From Cryobacterium breve (GTDB lineage: Bacteria; Actinomycetota; Actinomycetes; Actinomycetales; Microbacteriaceae): a stretch of 64,000 nt of DNA. The stretch lies in the NCBI RefSeq assembly GCF_027594785.1, contig NZ_CP075584.1:2046001-2110000 (forward strand), written 5' to 3'. A program made the position numbers and the translations under genes. Position 1 is the stretch's first letter, and every line of letters begins with the position of its first letter. Positions 7,906 through 16,493 of the stretch are shown in pieces. The notes beneath the pieces were generated by a model, which searched no databases, was not told where the DNA came from, and saw only the letters and a program-made list of their open reading frames with translations.

Positions 7906-9255
7906 TCAGCTGCCGGTCTCGGCGAGGCGCTGCAGGGCGCGCCGGTCAGGCTTGCCTGAGGCGAGCACGGGGATCTCGGCGACCAGGAGCAGGCGGTTCG
8001 GCCTGGCCGCCTTGCCGAGCGCGGATGCGACGGCTTCCTTCACGACCGCGAGCTGCGCCGCAACCGCCTGCGGGGAGGGGGACGGCACTGCGGTCCGCGA
8101 CCTGGGCGAGGCCTCGCCGCCCGACCAGCTCGGCACCGTGTCGTGCGCCCCTGGGATAGCAACGACCGGGACCTGGCCCCACCGGGCATCCGTCGCCCCG
8201 ACCACGACGGCCGCCGAGAAGCCGGGAAGGCCGCGCACGACCCGTTCGACGGCGTCGAGGGAGACCTTCTCGCCTCCGGAGATGATCACGTTGTCCGCGC
8301 GGCCGAGCACACGCACGAGGCCGGTCACGGCGTCGACCTCGCCGAGGTCACCGGTGCGGTACCAGCGCACGCCGTTCTCCTCGGTGAAGCGGTCGTGGGT
8401 TCGCAGCGGGTCGTCGAGGTACCCGTCGGCGAGCACGGAGCCGGAAATCTCGAGTTCGCCGGCGACGACGCGCACCACCGTGTCGCCGATCGGGCGGCCG
8501 TTGTAGCAGCATCCGCCGGCCGTTTCGGAGGAGCCGTAGGTGCGCACGACGGTGATGCCGAGCGAGGCGGCGCGCGCGAGCAGTGCCGGGGGCATGGCCT
8601 GGCCGCCGACGAGGATCGCGGTGAAGCGGCGCAGGAGTGCGAGCATTCCGGCGGCCGCGTCCTGATCTGCGGCACCAGCGGCGTCGACCGCGTCGAGCAG
8701 GCGGGCGAGTTGCACAGGAACGAGGGAGGTGTAGCGCAGCGGCGCGGTCAGCCGGGTTGCCGCTGCGAAGAAGGCGGCGGGGTCGAAGTGGCCGGGAGCG
8801 AGCACGCACGGTATCGTGCCCGCCGCGAGCGAGCGGGCGAGCACCTGGACGCCCGCGACGTAGTGGACAGGCAGGGCGAGCAGCCACTGGCCCGGTCCGC
8901 CGAGCGCCGCACTCGATGCCGCGGCGCTCGCCCGGAGGGCTGCCGCGCCGAGCAGCACCCGCTTGGGCACGCCGGTCGAGCCGCTCGTCTCGATGACGAC
9001 CGCCGTTCCGTCCGGAACTGTCGCAGGAACGGTCGCGGGCACAGGCGAGACGGATGCCGCAACAGGGACGCGCGCGCCAGGTGCGCCGTTTCGCGCCAGG
9101 CGTGCCGGGCGCGTAACGGCGGAACTGGCGCGGGAGACGGCAGGGTCGGGCGCGGGGGAAGGCACGGGCAGCAGGGCGTCCCCGCGCCCGTCGAGGGCGT
9201 CGCGAAGCAGGTCGAGCAGGACGAGCGGCCGATCGGCGGGCACGACCCTGAGCAT
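7906..9255 (-). CDS. menE: o-Succinylbenzoate-CoA ligase
   Basis: Adenylate-forming ligase activating o-succinylbenzoate with CoA. About 449 residues. The P-loop TSGSTGVPK is at residues 90-98, and YGSSETAGG, YRTGDLG and the hinge/C-terminal GRADNVIISGGEKV follow in order, ending with the catalytic-lysine region SGKPDRR. The ATG at 9255 lies 16 nt after the menB stop; a GTG at 9264 is also possible. Residues ~42-61 are encoded by a 60-bp imperfect inverted repeat and form a Pro/Ala/Arg linker ahead of the P-loop. A second insert-like Ser/Pro stretch precedes the C-terminal domain. It is cotranscribed with menB. Confidence 0.92.
   Translation of the reverse strand: MLRVVPADRPLVLLDLLRDALDGRGDALLPVPSPAPDPAVSRASSAVTRPARLARNGAPGARVPVAASVSPVPATVPATVPDGTAVVIETSGSTGVPKRVLLGAAALRASAAASSAALGGPGQWLLALPVHYVAGVQVLARSLAAGTIPCVLAPGHFDPAAFFAAATRLTAPLRYTSLVPVQLARLLDAVDAAGAADQDAAAGMLALLRRFTAILVGGQAMPPALLARAASLGITVVRTYGSSETAGGCCYNGRPIGDTVVRVVAGELEISGSVLADGYLDDPLRTHDRFTEENGVRWYRTGDLGEVDAVTGLVRVLGRADNVIISGGEKVSLDAVERVVRGLPGFSAAVVVGATDARWGQVPVVAIPGAHDTVPSWSGGEASPRSRTAVPSPSPQAVAAQLAVVKEAVASALGKAARPNRLLLVAEIPVLASGKPDRRALQRLAETGS
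9073..9132. repeat. 60-bp inverted repeat inside menE
   Basis: Arms 9073-9097 and 9108-9132 match at 22 of 25 positions around a 10-bp loop. The arm CGCGCCAGGTGCGCCGTTTC is closely related to the arms of the intergenic repeat at 12405-12510. It sits in frame in the menE N-terminal linker. Confidence 0.75.
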
Positions 9256-9271
9256 CCGTGTCACGGCGGGA

Positions 9272-10183
9272 CTAGAACTGCCAGTCGTACGGACCCCAGT
9301 CGGGATCGCGTTTCTCAAGGAATGCGTCTCGGCCTTCGACGGCCTCGTCGGTGCCGTAGGCGAGCCGCGTCGCCTCGCCCGCGAAGACCTGCTGGCCGAC
9401 GAGACCGTCGTCGACGGCGTTGAAGGCGAACTTGAGCATGCGGATGGCGGTGGGCGACTTCGTCAGGATCGTGCGGGCCCAGTCGATGGCTTCGTTCTCA
9501 AGATCCGCGTGTGGGACGACCGCGTTGATCGCGCCCATCTCGAGGGCGCGCTGGGCCGAGTACTCGCGGGCCAGGAAGAAGACCTCGCGCGCGGCCTTCT
9601 GCCCGACCTGGCGGGCGAAGTATGCGCTGCCGTAACCGGCGTCGAAGGAGCCGACGTTTGCATCCGTCTGCTTGAACTTGGCGTGTTCTGCGCTCGCGAT
9701 GCTGAGGTCGCAGACCACGTGCAGGGAATGCCCGCCGCCGGCGGCCCAGCCGGGGATGACGGCGATGACGACCTTGGGCATGAAGCGGATCAGTCGTTGG
9801 ATCTCGAGGATGTGCAGTCGACCGCTGCGGGCCTTGTCGATGCCGCTGGCGGTGTCGCCCTCCGCATACTTGTAGCCGTCACGGCCACGGATGCGCTGAT
9901 CGCCGCCCGAACAGAACGCCCAGCCGCCGTCCCTCGGGCTCGGTCCGTTTCCGGTGAGGAGGACGACGCCGATCCGCGGGTTCATCCGGGCGTCTTCGAG
10001 GGTGGACTGCAGCTCGTCGACAGTGTGCGGCCGGAACGCGTTACGCACCTCCGGTCGGTTGAACGCGACGCGCGCGATCTGCCCGGTGAGGTCGTGGTGG
10101 TACGTCACGTCGGTCAGGGACTCGAAGCCCGGGACGAGTTGCCACTGGCTCGGGTCGAAGATTTCAGACACCTGTTCGATCAT
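9272..10183 (-). CDS. menB: 1,4-dihydroxy-2-naphthoyl-CoA synthase
   Basis: Crotonase-fold enzyme closing the second naphthoate ring of o-succinylbenzoyl-CoA. It has 303 residues. FNRPEVRNAF sits near residue 41 and the oxyanion segment CSGGDQRIRG at 91-100, with a second oxyanion loop PGWAAGGGHSLH and VGSFDAGYGS, a hallmark of MenB, plus the C-terminal DPDWGPYDWQF close. The ATG at 10183 follows TAGGCT by 6 nt. menE lies 16 nt downstream, so the two form an operon. Divergent from the sigma factor transcript. Confidence 0.95.
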   Translation of the reverse strand: MIEQVSEIFDPSQWQLVPGFESLTDVTYHHDLTGQIARVAFNRPEVRNAFRPHTVDELQSTLEDARMNPRIGVVLLTGNGPSPRDGGWAFCSGGDQRIRGRDGYKYAEGDTASGIDKARSGRLHILEIQRLIRFMPKVVIAVIPGWAAGGGHSLHVVCDLSIASAEHAKFKQTDANVGSFDAGYGSAYFARQVGQKAAREVFFLAREYSAQRALEMGAINAVVPHADLENEAIDWARTILTKSPTAIRMLKFAFNAVDDGLVGQQVFAGEATRLAYGTDEAVEGRDAFLEKRDPDWGPYDWQF

Positions 10184-10189
10184 GCAGCA

Positions 10190-10195
10190 AGCCTA
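10190..10195 (-). promoter_or_regulatory. -10 box, leaderless start of menB-menE
   Basis: TAGGCT on the minus strand, 6 nt (TGCTGC) before the menB ATG at 10183. Confidence 0.6.
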
Positions 10196-10341
10196 CGCGG
10201 CGCACCCTGCGCGGGCGCCCGGGACTGCTCGGCCGACGCGGGACCGGATGGCCGCGCTCTCACACACCGGGGCCCGGAAAACCAAGCGACACGCCGACAA
10301 AAGTGAGAAATACCCCTTTTGTGGAGGCAAAGTCAACCCCC

Positions 10342-10370
10342 TTGAGCGCCCCATTTTCACCATGTGTACT
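10342..10370 (+). promoter_or_regulatory. Putative promoter for the sigma factor transcript
   Basis: TTGAGC (10342-10347) and TGTACT (10365-10370) with a 17-bp spacer, about 30 bp upstream of the small ORF at 10400. The reading is by eye. The gap also holds an AT-rich stretch upstream that could carry other elements. Confidence 0.4.
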
Positions 10371-10399
10371 TGTGATCTGAGTGAGACCCGGAGGTAGTC

Positions 10400-10555
10400 A
10401 TGAACGACCTAGACACACAGTCAAAAGCCCGAATCGACCTGCCACTCCACAACGACGTGGCAAACCGAACACAGAGCACCACAGAGTTCCGCACGACCCC
10501 AGCAGACACGACCAGAAAACACCGGAATGCCATCGGAACGGCGGTACGACCATGA
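10400..10555 (+). CDS. 51-residue ORF coupled to the sigma factor gene
   Basis: The ATG at 10400 is preceded by GGAGG with 5 nt spacing, the best ribosome binding site in this part of the window. The ORF ([19 protein letters not shown]...) ends in a TGA that overlaps the sigma factor ATG at 10552 as ATGA. It is hydrophilic, rich in Thr, Asp, Asn and Arg, lacks any domain I recognise, and uses many A-ending codons, unlike its neighbours. It probably passes ribosomes to the sigma gene. Whether the peptide itself has a job is unknown. Confidence 0.55.
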   Translation: MNDLDTQSKARIDLPLHNDVANRTQSTTEFRTTPADTTRKHRNAIGTAVRP

Positions 10556-11590
10556 CCGTCACCATGAACACGTCCGCTCCGTCCCGCGAGCAGTTCGATT
10601 CGCCAGACTCCTATCGCGCCCCACTCCCCTCGATCAACCCGGCCGGCTCGTCCGCGCGTTCGACCGGCAGCACCGCAGCCTCCCGGTACAGCCGGGCATC
10701 CACGGATGCCTTCGGCGACTACCTGCGTCGCATCGGCAAGGGCCCCCTCCTGAGCGCCGAGGACGAGGTCAACCTCGCCCGGCGCATCGAGGTCGGCCTG
10801 TTCGCCGCGGAGAAGCTCGCGCACGGGGTCGACGACCCCGAGCTCTCTCCGGGAACTGGCCTGGCTCGCCCACGACGGCGGCCGGGCGAAGAACCATTTC
10901 ATCGAAGCCAACCTCCGCCTCGTCGTCAGCATCGCGAAGCACTACTCAGGCCGCGGGGTGCCGATCATGGACCTCGTCCAGGACGGCAACATCGGCCTCG
11001 TCCGAGCGGTCGAGAAGTACGACTTCATGACCGGCTACAAGTTCTCCACCTACGCGACCTGGTGGATCCGCCAGGCGATCCACCGCGGAATGGCCGACAA
11101 GTCCAGGATGATCCGCATCCCCGTGCACACCGCGGAGAAGCTCAACAAGATCAAGCGCATCCGCCGCGACCTCACGAGCACCCTCGACCGCGACCCCTCG
11201 CTCAAGGAACTCTCCGAGGCGGCGCAGATCCCCATCCGCGACGTCTCGCGGCTGCTGCAGTACGACAACGAACCGATCTCCCTGCATTCCCCCGTCGGTG
11301 ACGGCGTCGGGGACATCTCGGAACTCATCATCGACGACGACCTGCCCCAGCCCGACGAGTACGCGACGGTCACGCTGCGTGCCGCGGACATCTGCTTCTA
11401 CCTCGACGCTCTGCCGCCGCGGGAGCGGTCGATCCTGAAGGCCCGGTTCGGGCTCGACGGCGACGAGCCGCGCACCCTCGACCAGATCGCCGTCATCCAG
11501 GGCGTCACCCGGGAGCGGGTCCGCCAGATCGAAAAGCGCGCGCTCGCCCTCCTGCACGTGCCCCGGCTCGAACGATACCTGCGCGACTAG
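10552..11590 (+). CDS. Group 2 sigma-70 family RNA polymerase sigma factor (frame break near 10847)
   Basis: Primary-like sigma factor of ~345 residues lacking region 1.1. Region 1.2 ([20 protein letters not shown]) lies near residue 55; regions 2.1-2.4 run through [31 protein letters not shown] and [11 protein letters not shown]; region 4.2 ends with [17 protein letters not shown]. The frame breaks at GAGCTCTCTCCGG (10840-10852): one extra base there separates residues ~1-98 from the rest. All conserved regions are present on either side, so I treat the gene as intact. It resembles SigB-like group 2 factors of actinobacteria, used in stress or stationary phase. Translation is coupled to the upstream 51-residue ORF. 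Confidence 0.88.
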
Positions 11591-11617
11591 CTCGCAGCAG
11601 GACTGGTGCGTCCCTGA

Positions 11618-11654
11618 CCGGTTGTGCGGGTGTCTCGGCACCCGCGCAACCCGG
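11618..11654. terminator. Hairpin downstream of the sigma factor gene
   Basis: Inner stem GCGGGTG/CACCCGC with loop TCTCGG, extended by CCGGTTG/CAACCCGG. It starts 28 nt after the stop. The stem is strong but there is no T-run, so this is a probable rather than classical terminator. Confidence 0.5.
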
Positions 11655-11669
11655 TTCGGGCGTGACCGG

Positions 11670-11704
11670 ACTTTTCCACGGCTCCGAACTTTTCCACGGC
11701 TCCG
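11670..11704 (+). repeat. Tandem 17-bp direct repeat
   Basis: ACTTTTCCACGGCTCCG occurs at 11670-11686 and again at 11688-11704, with one base between. It lies in the gap upstream of the DUF7882 gene and might be a paired binding site. Confidence 0.6.
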
Positions 11705-11725
11705 GGAGACCCCCCGAAATGAGCA

Positions 11726-11755
11726 TTGGCAACGTCTCGTTTTTGTAGCAATAAT
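11726..11755 (+). promoter_or_regulatory. Putative promoter of the DUF7882 pair
   Basis: TTGGCA (11726-11731) and AATAAT (11750-11755) with an 18-bp spacer that includes a T-run. It lies 28 bp upstream of the ATG at 11783, in a locally AT-rich stretch. Confidence 0.4.
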
Positions 11756-11782
11756 TCTGTATGACGCGCCAACGAGGGAATC

Positions 11783-12115
11783 ATGGGAAAGCTCACCTAT
11801 AACTCGACGGTGACGGCCGACTTTGACGATCGCATCCTGGCACACATCCAGGTGGTCATCGGAGCCAAGCTGCGCCGAGGGGAGTGCTTCTACTTCACGT
11901 GGAGAGACGACCCGTCCGGAGGCGATGGCCGCAGCACGATCTGGCTGCATCCGGCCATACCGCTCGCCTTCAAGTACTTCGGCGGTCGCTCGCCGAGCCT
12001 CAACCGCGACTGGGTGGAGGCGCTCATGCTGACCGCCAATTCCTCGGGTGGTCTGCAGCTCGTCCCGGAGCCGCACCGGCCGACATCCGTGCTCGCGACG
12101 AAGGACGAACCATGA
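11783..12115 (+). CDS. DUF7882 family protein
   Basis: 110 residues beginning MGKLTYNSTVTADFDDRILA. It matches a family widespread in Microbacteriaceae that was once loosely labelled ATP-dependent DNA ligase. The sequence has no ligase lysine motif (KxDG) and is too short to be a ligase, so that label should not be used. The pattern FYFTWRDD...STIWLHPAIPL..KYFGGR and LMLTANSSGGL is the conserved core. Its stop overlaps the next ATG by 4 nt, so the two genes form a coupled pair. The function is unknown. Confidence 0.8.
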   Translation: MGKLTYNSTVTADFDDRILAHIQVVIGAKLRRGECFYFTWRDDPSGGDGRSTIWLHPAIPLAFKYFGGRSPSLNRDWVEALMLTANSSGGLQLVPEPHRPTSVLATKDEP

Positions 12116-12375
12116 TTCGTGTCGACATCGTCTATGGCGGTCAGCAATACTCCCTCGGCGGTCGGTCTGCGGAGTCGATCCGCAACGAGATCACCGCCGC
12201 CGTCACCTCCGGGCAGCCATACTGGCTGCCGGTCAACAGCGGCGGCGGTCGCTTCGAGGATGCCTACCTGCTGATCGTGCCCGGCATCGCGTTCGCGGTC
12301 ATCGACGTCAAGCCCACCAACGGGGACGACCTTGACCTCGAGGTCGACGGCGTCTTCAACCACGACTCCCTCTAG
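12112..12375 (+). CDS. Small conserved hypothetical protein
   Basis: 87 residues, starting MIRVDIVYGGQQYSLGGRSA. The predicted pattern is beta-rich with alternating hydrophobic residues (YLLIVPGIAFAVIDVKP) and an acidic C-terminus. There are no transmembrane helices or Cys motifs. The ATGA overlap with the DUF7882 gene implies tight co-production, so the two proteins may act together. I do not recognise a characterised family. Confidence 0.7.
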   Translation: MIRVDIVYGGQQYSLGGRSAESIRNEITAAVTSGQPYWLPVNSGGGRFEDAYLLIVPGIAFAVIDVKPTNGDDLDLEVDGVFNHDSL

Positions 12376-12404
12376 CCTCCCGCGCGACGGACTCGGCGTA
12401 CCGG

Positions 12405-12510
12405 CCGCGCGCCACGTGCGCCGCTTCGCGCCTCCTTCACTCCCGCGCGCGCCACGTACGCCCGTCCGCGCCCGGCATGCCCGGCGCGAAGCGGCGGTTC
12501 TGGCGCGCGG
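12405..12510. repeat. Palindromic repeat related to the menE insert
   Basis: Arms 12405-12432 and 12483-12510 match at 24 of 28 positions. A second, degenerate left arm beginning near 12445 gives a tandem half-site. Arm sequence (GCGCCNNNNGCGCCGYTTCGCG-type) is shared with 9073-9132 inside menE, so these are two copies of one element. It lies between the DUF7882 pair and menC. Confidence 0.7.
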
Positions 12511-12585
12511 CCTCACACGCGAGGCCCCACACCCGCGGCCTCACACCCGCGTGGCGACCGGTCGGAAGCACCCGCGCCCGGCTGG

Positions 12586-12591
12586 CAGACT
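12586..12591 (+). promoter_or_regulatory. Probable -10 box of menC
   Basis: CAGACT, a slightly degenerate TANNNT, with a 6-nt gap (GGAACC) to the ATG at 12598. Confidence 0.4.
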
Positions 12592-12597
12592 GGAACC

Positions 12598-13620
12598 ATG
12601 CTTCCCCCACTCGCAGAGTTGCTCGGAACGGCCCGCATTGTCGCGTTGCCGCTCATCACCCGATTCCGCGGAATCGACACCCGCGAGGCACTCCTCCTCG
12701 AGGGTCCCGAGGGCTGGACGGAGTTCGCACCGTTCGCCGAGTACGACGACGCAGAGTCCGTCGCCTGGCTGCGCGCCGCGATCGACTTCGGCTGGACCCC
12801 GACGCCCGCCCTCCTGCGCGAGAGCATCCCGGTCAACGCGAGTACGGTCCCGGCGATCGACGCAGAGCTCGTGGCGGATGTCCTCGAGCGCTTTCCCGGG
12901 TGCCGCACGGCCAAGGTGAAGGTCGCCGCCCCCGGGCAGACCCTCGCAGAGGACGTCGCACGCGTGCGCGCCGTGCGCCGGGTGCTCGGACCGGAGGGAC
13001 GCATCCGGGTGGACGCGAACGGCCTCTGGAACCTCGACGAAGCCGAACACGCGCTGAACGCCCTCGGCGAGTTCGACCTCGAGTACGTCGAACAGCCCTG
13101 CGCCAGCATCGAGGAACTCGCCGAGATCCGCCGTCGCTCCGCCGACTACCTCGGCATCCCCGTCGCCGCCGACGAGAGCGTGCGCCGCGCCGACGACCCG
13201 CTGCTCGTCGCGACGACCGGTTCTGCCGACATCCTCGTGATCAAGGCGGCGCCGCTCGGCGGCATCCACGTCGCGCTCGACCTCGTCGAGCAGGCCGGCC
13301 TGCCGGTCGTCGTCTCGAGCGCCCTCGACACCTCGGTCGGCATCGCGATGGGCGCGTACCTCGCCGCGGCAATCCCCGGCCTCGAATTCGACTGCGGACT
13401 CGGCACGGCCTCGCTGCTCGCCGCCGACGTCACCCGCGAGCCGTTGCTCCCCGTCGACGGACGCATCCCCGTGCGCCGCGTCGTGCCGGACGCCGACCTG
13501 CTCGACCGCTACGCGGCATCCGCCGAGCGGAGCGACTGGTGGCTCGCCCGCCTCACCCGCTGCTACGCCCTGCTCGCCGCCGAACCCGCCGCGACTCCCG
13601 AGGCACCGCTCGCAGGCTGA
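12598..13620 (+). CDS. menC: o-Succinylbenzoate synthase
   Basis: Enolase-superfamily dehydratase converting SHCHC to o-succinylbenzoate. It has 340 residues. The catalytic Lys lies in AKVKVA, metal ligands in RVDANGLWN, EQP and ADES, and the second Lys in VIKAAPLGG, in the standard order. Family members also include N-acylamino-acid racemases, but linkage to seven other men genes makes MenC the right call. Oriented towards ccsB, with a 78-bp inverted repeat in the gap. Confidence 0.93.
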   Translation: MLPPLAELLGTARIVALPLITRFRGIDTREALLLEGPEGWTEFAPFAEYDDAESVAWLRAAIDFGWTPTPALLRESIPVNASTVPAIDAELVADVLERFPGCRTAKVKVAAPGQTLAEDVARVRAVRRVLGPEGRIRVDANGLWNLDEAEHALNALGEFDLEYVEQPCASIEELAEIRRRSADYLGIPVAADESVRRADDPLLVATTGSADILVIKAAPLGGIHVALDLVEQAGLPVVVSSALDTSVGIAMGAYLAAAIPGLEFDCGLGTASLLAADVTREPLLPVDGRIPVRRVVPDADLLDRYAASAERSDWWLARLTRCYALLAAEPAATPEAPLAG

Positions 13621-13633
13621 CCCGCCCCGAACG

Positions 13634-13711
13634 AATTCGACGGAGATTTTCAGGACTGAACCGGTTTACCCGGCCTCCTGCGTGTCAGAAACGCAAAATC
13701 TCCGTCGAATT
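13634..13711. repeat. 78-bp inverted repeat between menC and ccsB
   Basis: Perfect 17-bp arms AATTCGACGGAGATTTT (13634-13650) and AAAATCTCCGTCGAATT (13695-13711). The 44-bp centre carries ACCGG...CCGGC. It fills the gap between two convergent genes. The arms end in T and A runs, so it could act as a bidirectional terminator. Confidence 0.75.
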
Positions 13712-13719
13712 GGTGAGGC

Positions 13720-14792
13720 CTACAGGCCCGAGTAGGCGTGCAGTCCCTTGAAGAAGACGTTGACGACGCCGAAGTTGAACATCACCGCGCTGAAACCGAC
13801 GATCGCGAGCCACGCGGAGCGTGAGCCGCGCCAGCCGCGGGTCGCGCGCGCGTGGATGTAGCCGGCGTAGATGGTCCAGATGATGAAGGTCCAGACCTCC
13901 TTGGTGTCCCAGCCCCAATACCGGCCCCAGGCCTTCTCGGCCCAGATCGAGCCGGCCATCAGGGTGAACGTCCAGAGGATGAAGCCGATGATGTGCACCC
14001 GGTATGCCAGGTTCTCCAGGGTCGCGGCCGAGGGCAGCGTCGCGAGGAAGCGCAGTCGCACGCGGCCGGCGCTCGCGACGAGCGCCTCCCGCCGGAACTG
14101 CAGCAGTTGCACCACGGAGAGGGCGAAGCCGAGGGCGAAGAACCCGGTGCCGAGCGAGGCGACGAAGACGTGGATGACGAGCCACGCCGACTGGAGTGCC
14201 GGAGGCAGCGGGGCGACCTCGACGTAGAAGCGCAGCGCAGCGATGCCGAGCAGGACGAGCACCATGCCGGTCACGAAGGTGCCGAGGAAGCGCAGGTCGG
14301 CACGGGTGAGCACGATCAGGAACACGGTCACGATGAGCAGGGTGCCCGTCATGGCGAATTCGTACATGTTCGCCCACGGCACCCGGCCGGCCGCGAAGCC
14401 GCGCAGCACGTCGGCCACCAGGTGGATCGCCCAGGCCAGCACGGTCAGCGAGACGCCGATCCGCAGGCTCTTCGAGCGACCGTACGGGGTGGCAGCGTCG
14501 TTCGCGATCCGGGCGCTGATCCGGTTGACGATCGTGCCGGCGGATGCCGCGGCACCGACCGTGCCCGCAGGGGCCGCCCCATCGAGGGTCGCGGTCGAGC
14601 CCACCGGTTGCGTCCCGTTCGCCGCGCCGACGCCGACCGGGACGGCGGCCAGGGCCGCGAGGCCCGCCGCTTCGTCCGCGGTCTTCACGGCCGCGGGCGC
14701 TTCGCGAGGTCGAAGGCGAAGGAAATGAAGGCGAGCGCATAGACGGCCATCGCCGAGTAGAGGCTCAGGATCGAGAGCTCGTTGAGATTCAC
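13720..14792 (-). CDS. ccsB: Cytochrome c biogenesis protein CcsB/ResC (frame break near 14697)
   Basis: Haem-handling membrane subunit of System II cytochrome c maturation. About 357 residues. The tryptophan-rich WGWDTKEVW motif identifies the CcsA/CcmC/ResC haem family, within 8 TM helices. The first helix (GTG start at 14792, NLNELSILSLYSAM...) is in another frame: a missing base near GCGCCCGCGG (14690-14700) separates it from the rest. It starts 9 nt after resB and is the last gene of the operon. A ~50-residue Ala/Gly/Thr-rich linker follows the first helix. Confidence 0.88.
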
Positions 14793-14801
14793 GTGGTCAG
14801 C

Positions 14802-16493
14802 CTAATTCTGTTCGGTCGCCGGGACGGCTGATGTGGAGGATATCAGCAGTCGCCCATGACGGTCTGCGATGTCGGTCACGGCCGCTTCGAGGGCCGGGTC
14901 CTCGCCGCGGGCGAGCCCCGCGTACTCGAGGGTCAGCGTTCCGTCGTCCTGCTCGATCGCCTTGACCCAGACGCGGCGCCGCGGCACGAACAGGCTCGTC
15001 AGCAGTCCGAGCAGCGCGAGAACAGCGAAGGACAGCACCCAGACCTGGGTCGGGTCGTGGTGGATGTCGAAGGACGCGAAGCGCAGCACCGAGCCGGAGA
15101 AGTCGCCGGCGGCGGCGCCGGGGTGCGCGTCGTTGAAGGTGACAGAGCCGAGTCCGTTCGGCAGCTGCTGGGTCTCGCCTGGCTTGAGCTCGAGCGACTT
15201 CACGCCGGTCTTGCCGCCGGTGAGCCGCGTCATCTTGTCGGTGTTGAGGGAGTAGACGGATGTCGGCACTCCGGCGTTCAGCCCGAGGTCGCCCGAGTAG
15301 ATGTTCAGGGTGAGCATCGGGTACTCGAGGTCCGGGTACGACGAGTAGAAGGCGCCCGTGGAGCTCGCCGCCTGGGTCGGGTAGAAGAAGCCGATCATGC
15401 CGAGCTGTTCGCTGAGGCCGTCCGGCACCTTGATCACACCGAGCGAGGTGAGGTTCGCGTCCTGCGGCAGGAACGGCACCGCGTCGGTGAAGACGACGAC
15501 CCCGTTGGGGTCCTTGACGGTGATCGAGGGCGCGTAGCCGTTGCCGAGCAGGTAGACGTCGGTGCCGCCGGTGCGCATCGGGGCGTTGACCTTGACGACG
15601 CCGTTCTGGAGGGCTTCGCCGCGGCGGGTGACGCTCACGGCGGCGGAGTAGTCGATCGCCTGGCCGTAGGCCTTGAGGTTCTGGGTCTCGTAGGTGACGC
15701 TGAAGTCGTCGAGGGTGAGCTTGTACGGTTCGAGGCTCGCGTCGCTGAAGAACCGGCCGGGGCTGAACGAGTCGTAGGCGAGCAGGGTGTTCACGAAGGT
15801 CTGGCCCTCGACGAGCACCCGTTGGCCACTGAACCCGAAGCCGCTGCCGAAGCCGACCGTGATCAGGATGCCGACGAGCGCGAAGTGGAACACGAGGTTG
15901 CCGGTCTCGCGCAGGTAGCCGCGCTCGGCCGACGCCGAGAATTCCCGGGCGCCTCCGCGCGGCGCGCTGTCGAAGAGGGCGACGCGGTAGCCGCTCTTCT
16001 TCAGGAGCAAGCGGGCGGAGTCGACAGCGGCCGCGGCATCCGTGCCCGCGGGGGCCGTTCGCTCGGTGAATCCGGCGAGCCGCATGAGCCGTGCCGGCGT
16101 GCGGGGCGGCTGAGCCCTGAGCGCCTGGAAGTGGTGCTTCGTGCGCGGGATCACGCAGCCGATCAGCGAGATGAACAGGAGGAGGTAGATCGCCGAGAAC
16201 CACGCCGACGAGTACACGTCGAACGCCTGGATCTTGTCGAGCACGGGAGCCAGGTCGGGGTTGTCCGCGAAGTACTGGGTGACACCGTTCGGGTCCGAGC
16301 TGCGCTGCGGGACGAGGGAGCCGGGCACGGCGGCGATCGCCAGCAGGAGGAGCAGGAACAGGGCGGTGCGCATGTTGGTGAGCTGGCGCCAGAACCAGCG
16401 CAGCCAGCCGATAAGGCCCAGCCTGGGCTGGGTGACGTCGTCGGACGCCGGGGCCGGCGCTGGGGAATCGTAGTGGTCAGATGGCCGGGACAT
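14802..16493 (-). CDS. resB: Cytochrome c biogenesis protein ResB
   Basis: 563-residue ResB/Ccs1 membrane protein, partner of ResC/CcsB in the System II haem-delivery complex. There are TM helices near residues 45-60, 95-115, 205-225 and 490-510. A large external domain between the third and fourth helices carries the family's beta-rich region (YAPSITVKDPNGVVVF...FYPTQ). The start ATG at 16493 overlaps the ccdA end by 17 bp. The C-terminal ~60 residues are cytoplasmic. Confidence 0.93.
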   Translation of the reverse strand: MSRPSDHYDSPAPAPASDDVTQPRLGLIGWLRWFWRQLTNMRTALFLLLLLAIAAVPGSLVPQRSSDPNGVTQYFADNPDLAPVLDKIQAFDVYSSAWFSAIYLLLFISLIGCVIPRTKHHFQALRAQPPRTPARLMRLAGFTERTAPAGTDAAAAVDSARLLLKKSGYRVALFDSAPRGGAREFSASAERGYLRETGNLVFHFALVGILITVGFGSGFGFSGQRVLVEGQTFVNTLLAYDSFSPGRFFSDASLEPYKLTLDDFSVTYETQNLKAYGQAIDYSAAVSVTRRGEALQNGVVKVNAPMRTGGTDVYLLGNGYAPSITVKDPNGVVVFTDAVPFLPQDANLTSLGVIKVPDGLSEQLGMIGFFYPTQAASSTGAFYSSYPDLEYPMLTLNIYSGDLGLNAGVPTSVYSLNTDKMTRLTGGKTGVKSLELKPGETQQLPNGLGSVTFNDAHPGAAAGDFSGSVLRFASFDIHHDPTQVWVLSFAVLALLGLLTSLFVPRRRVWVKAIEQDDGTLTLEYAGLARGEDPALEAAVTDIADRHGRLLISSTSAVPATEQN

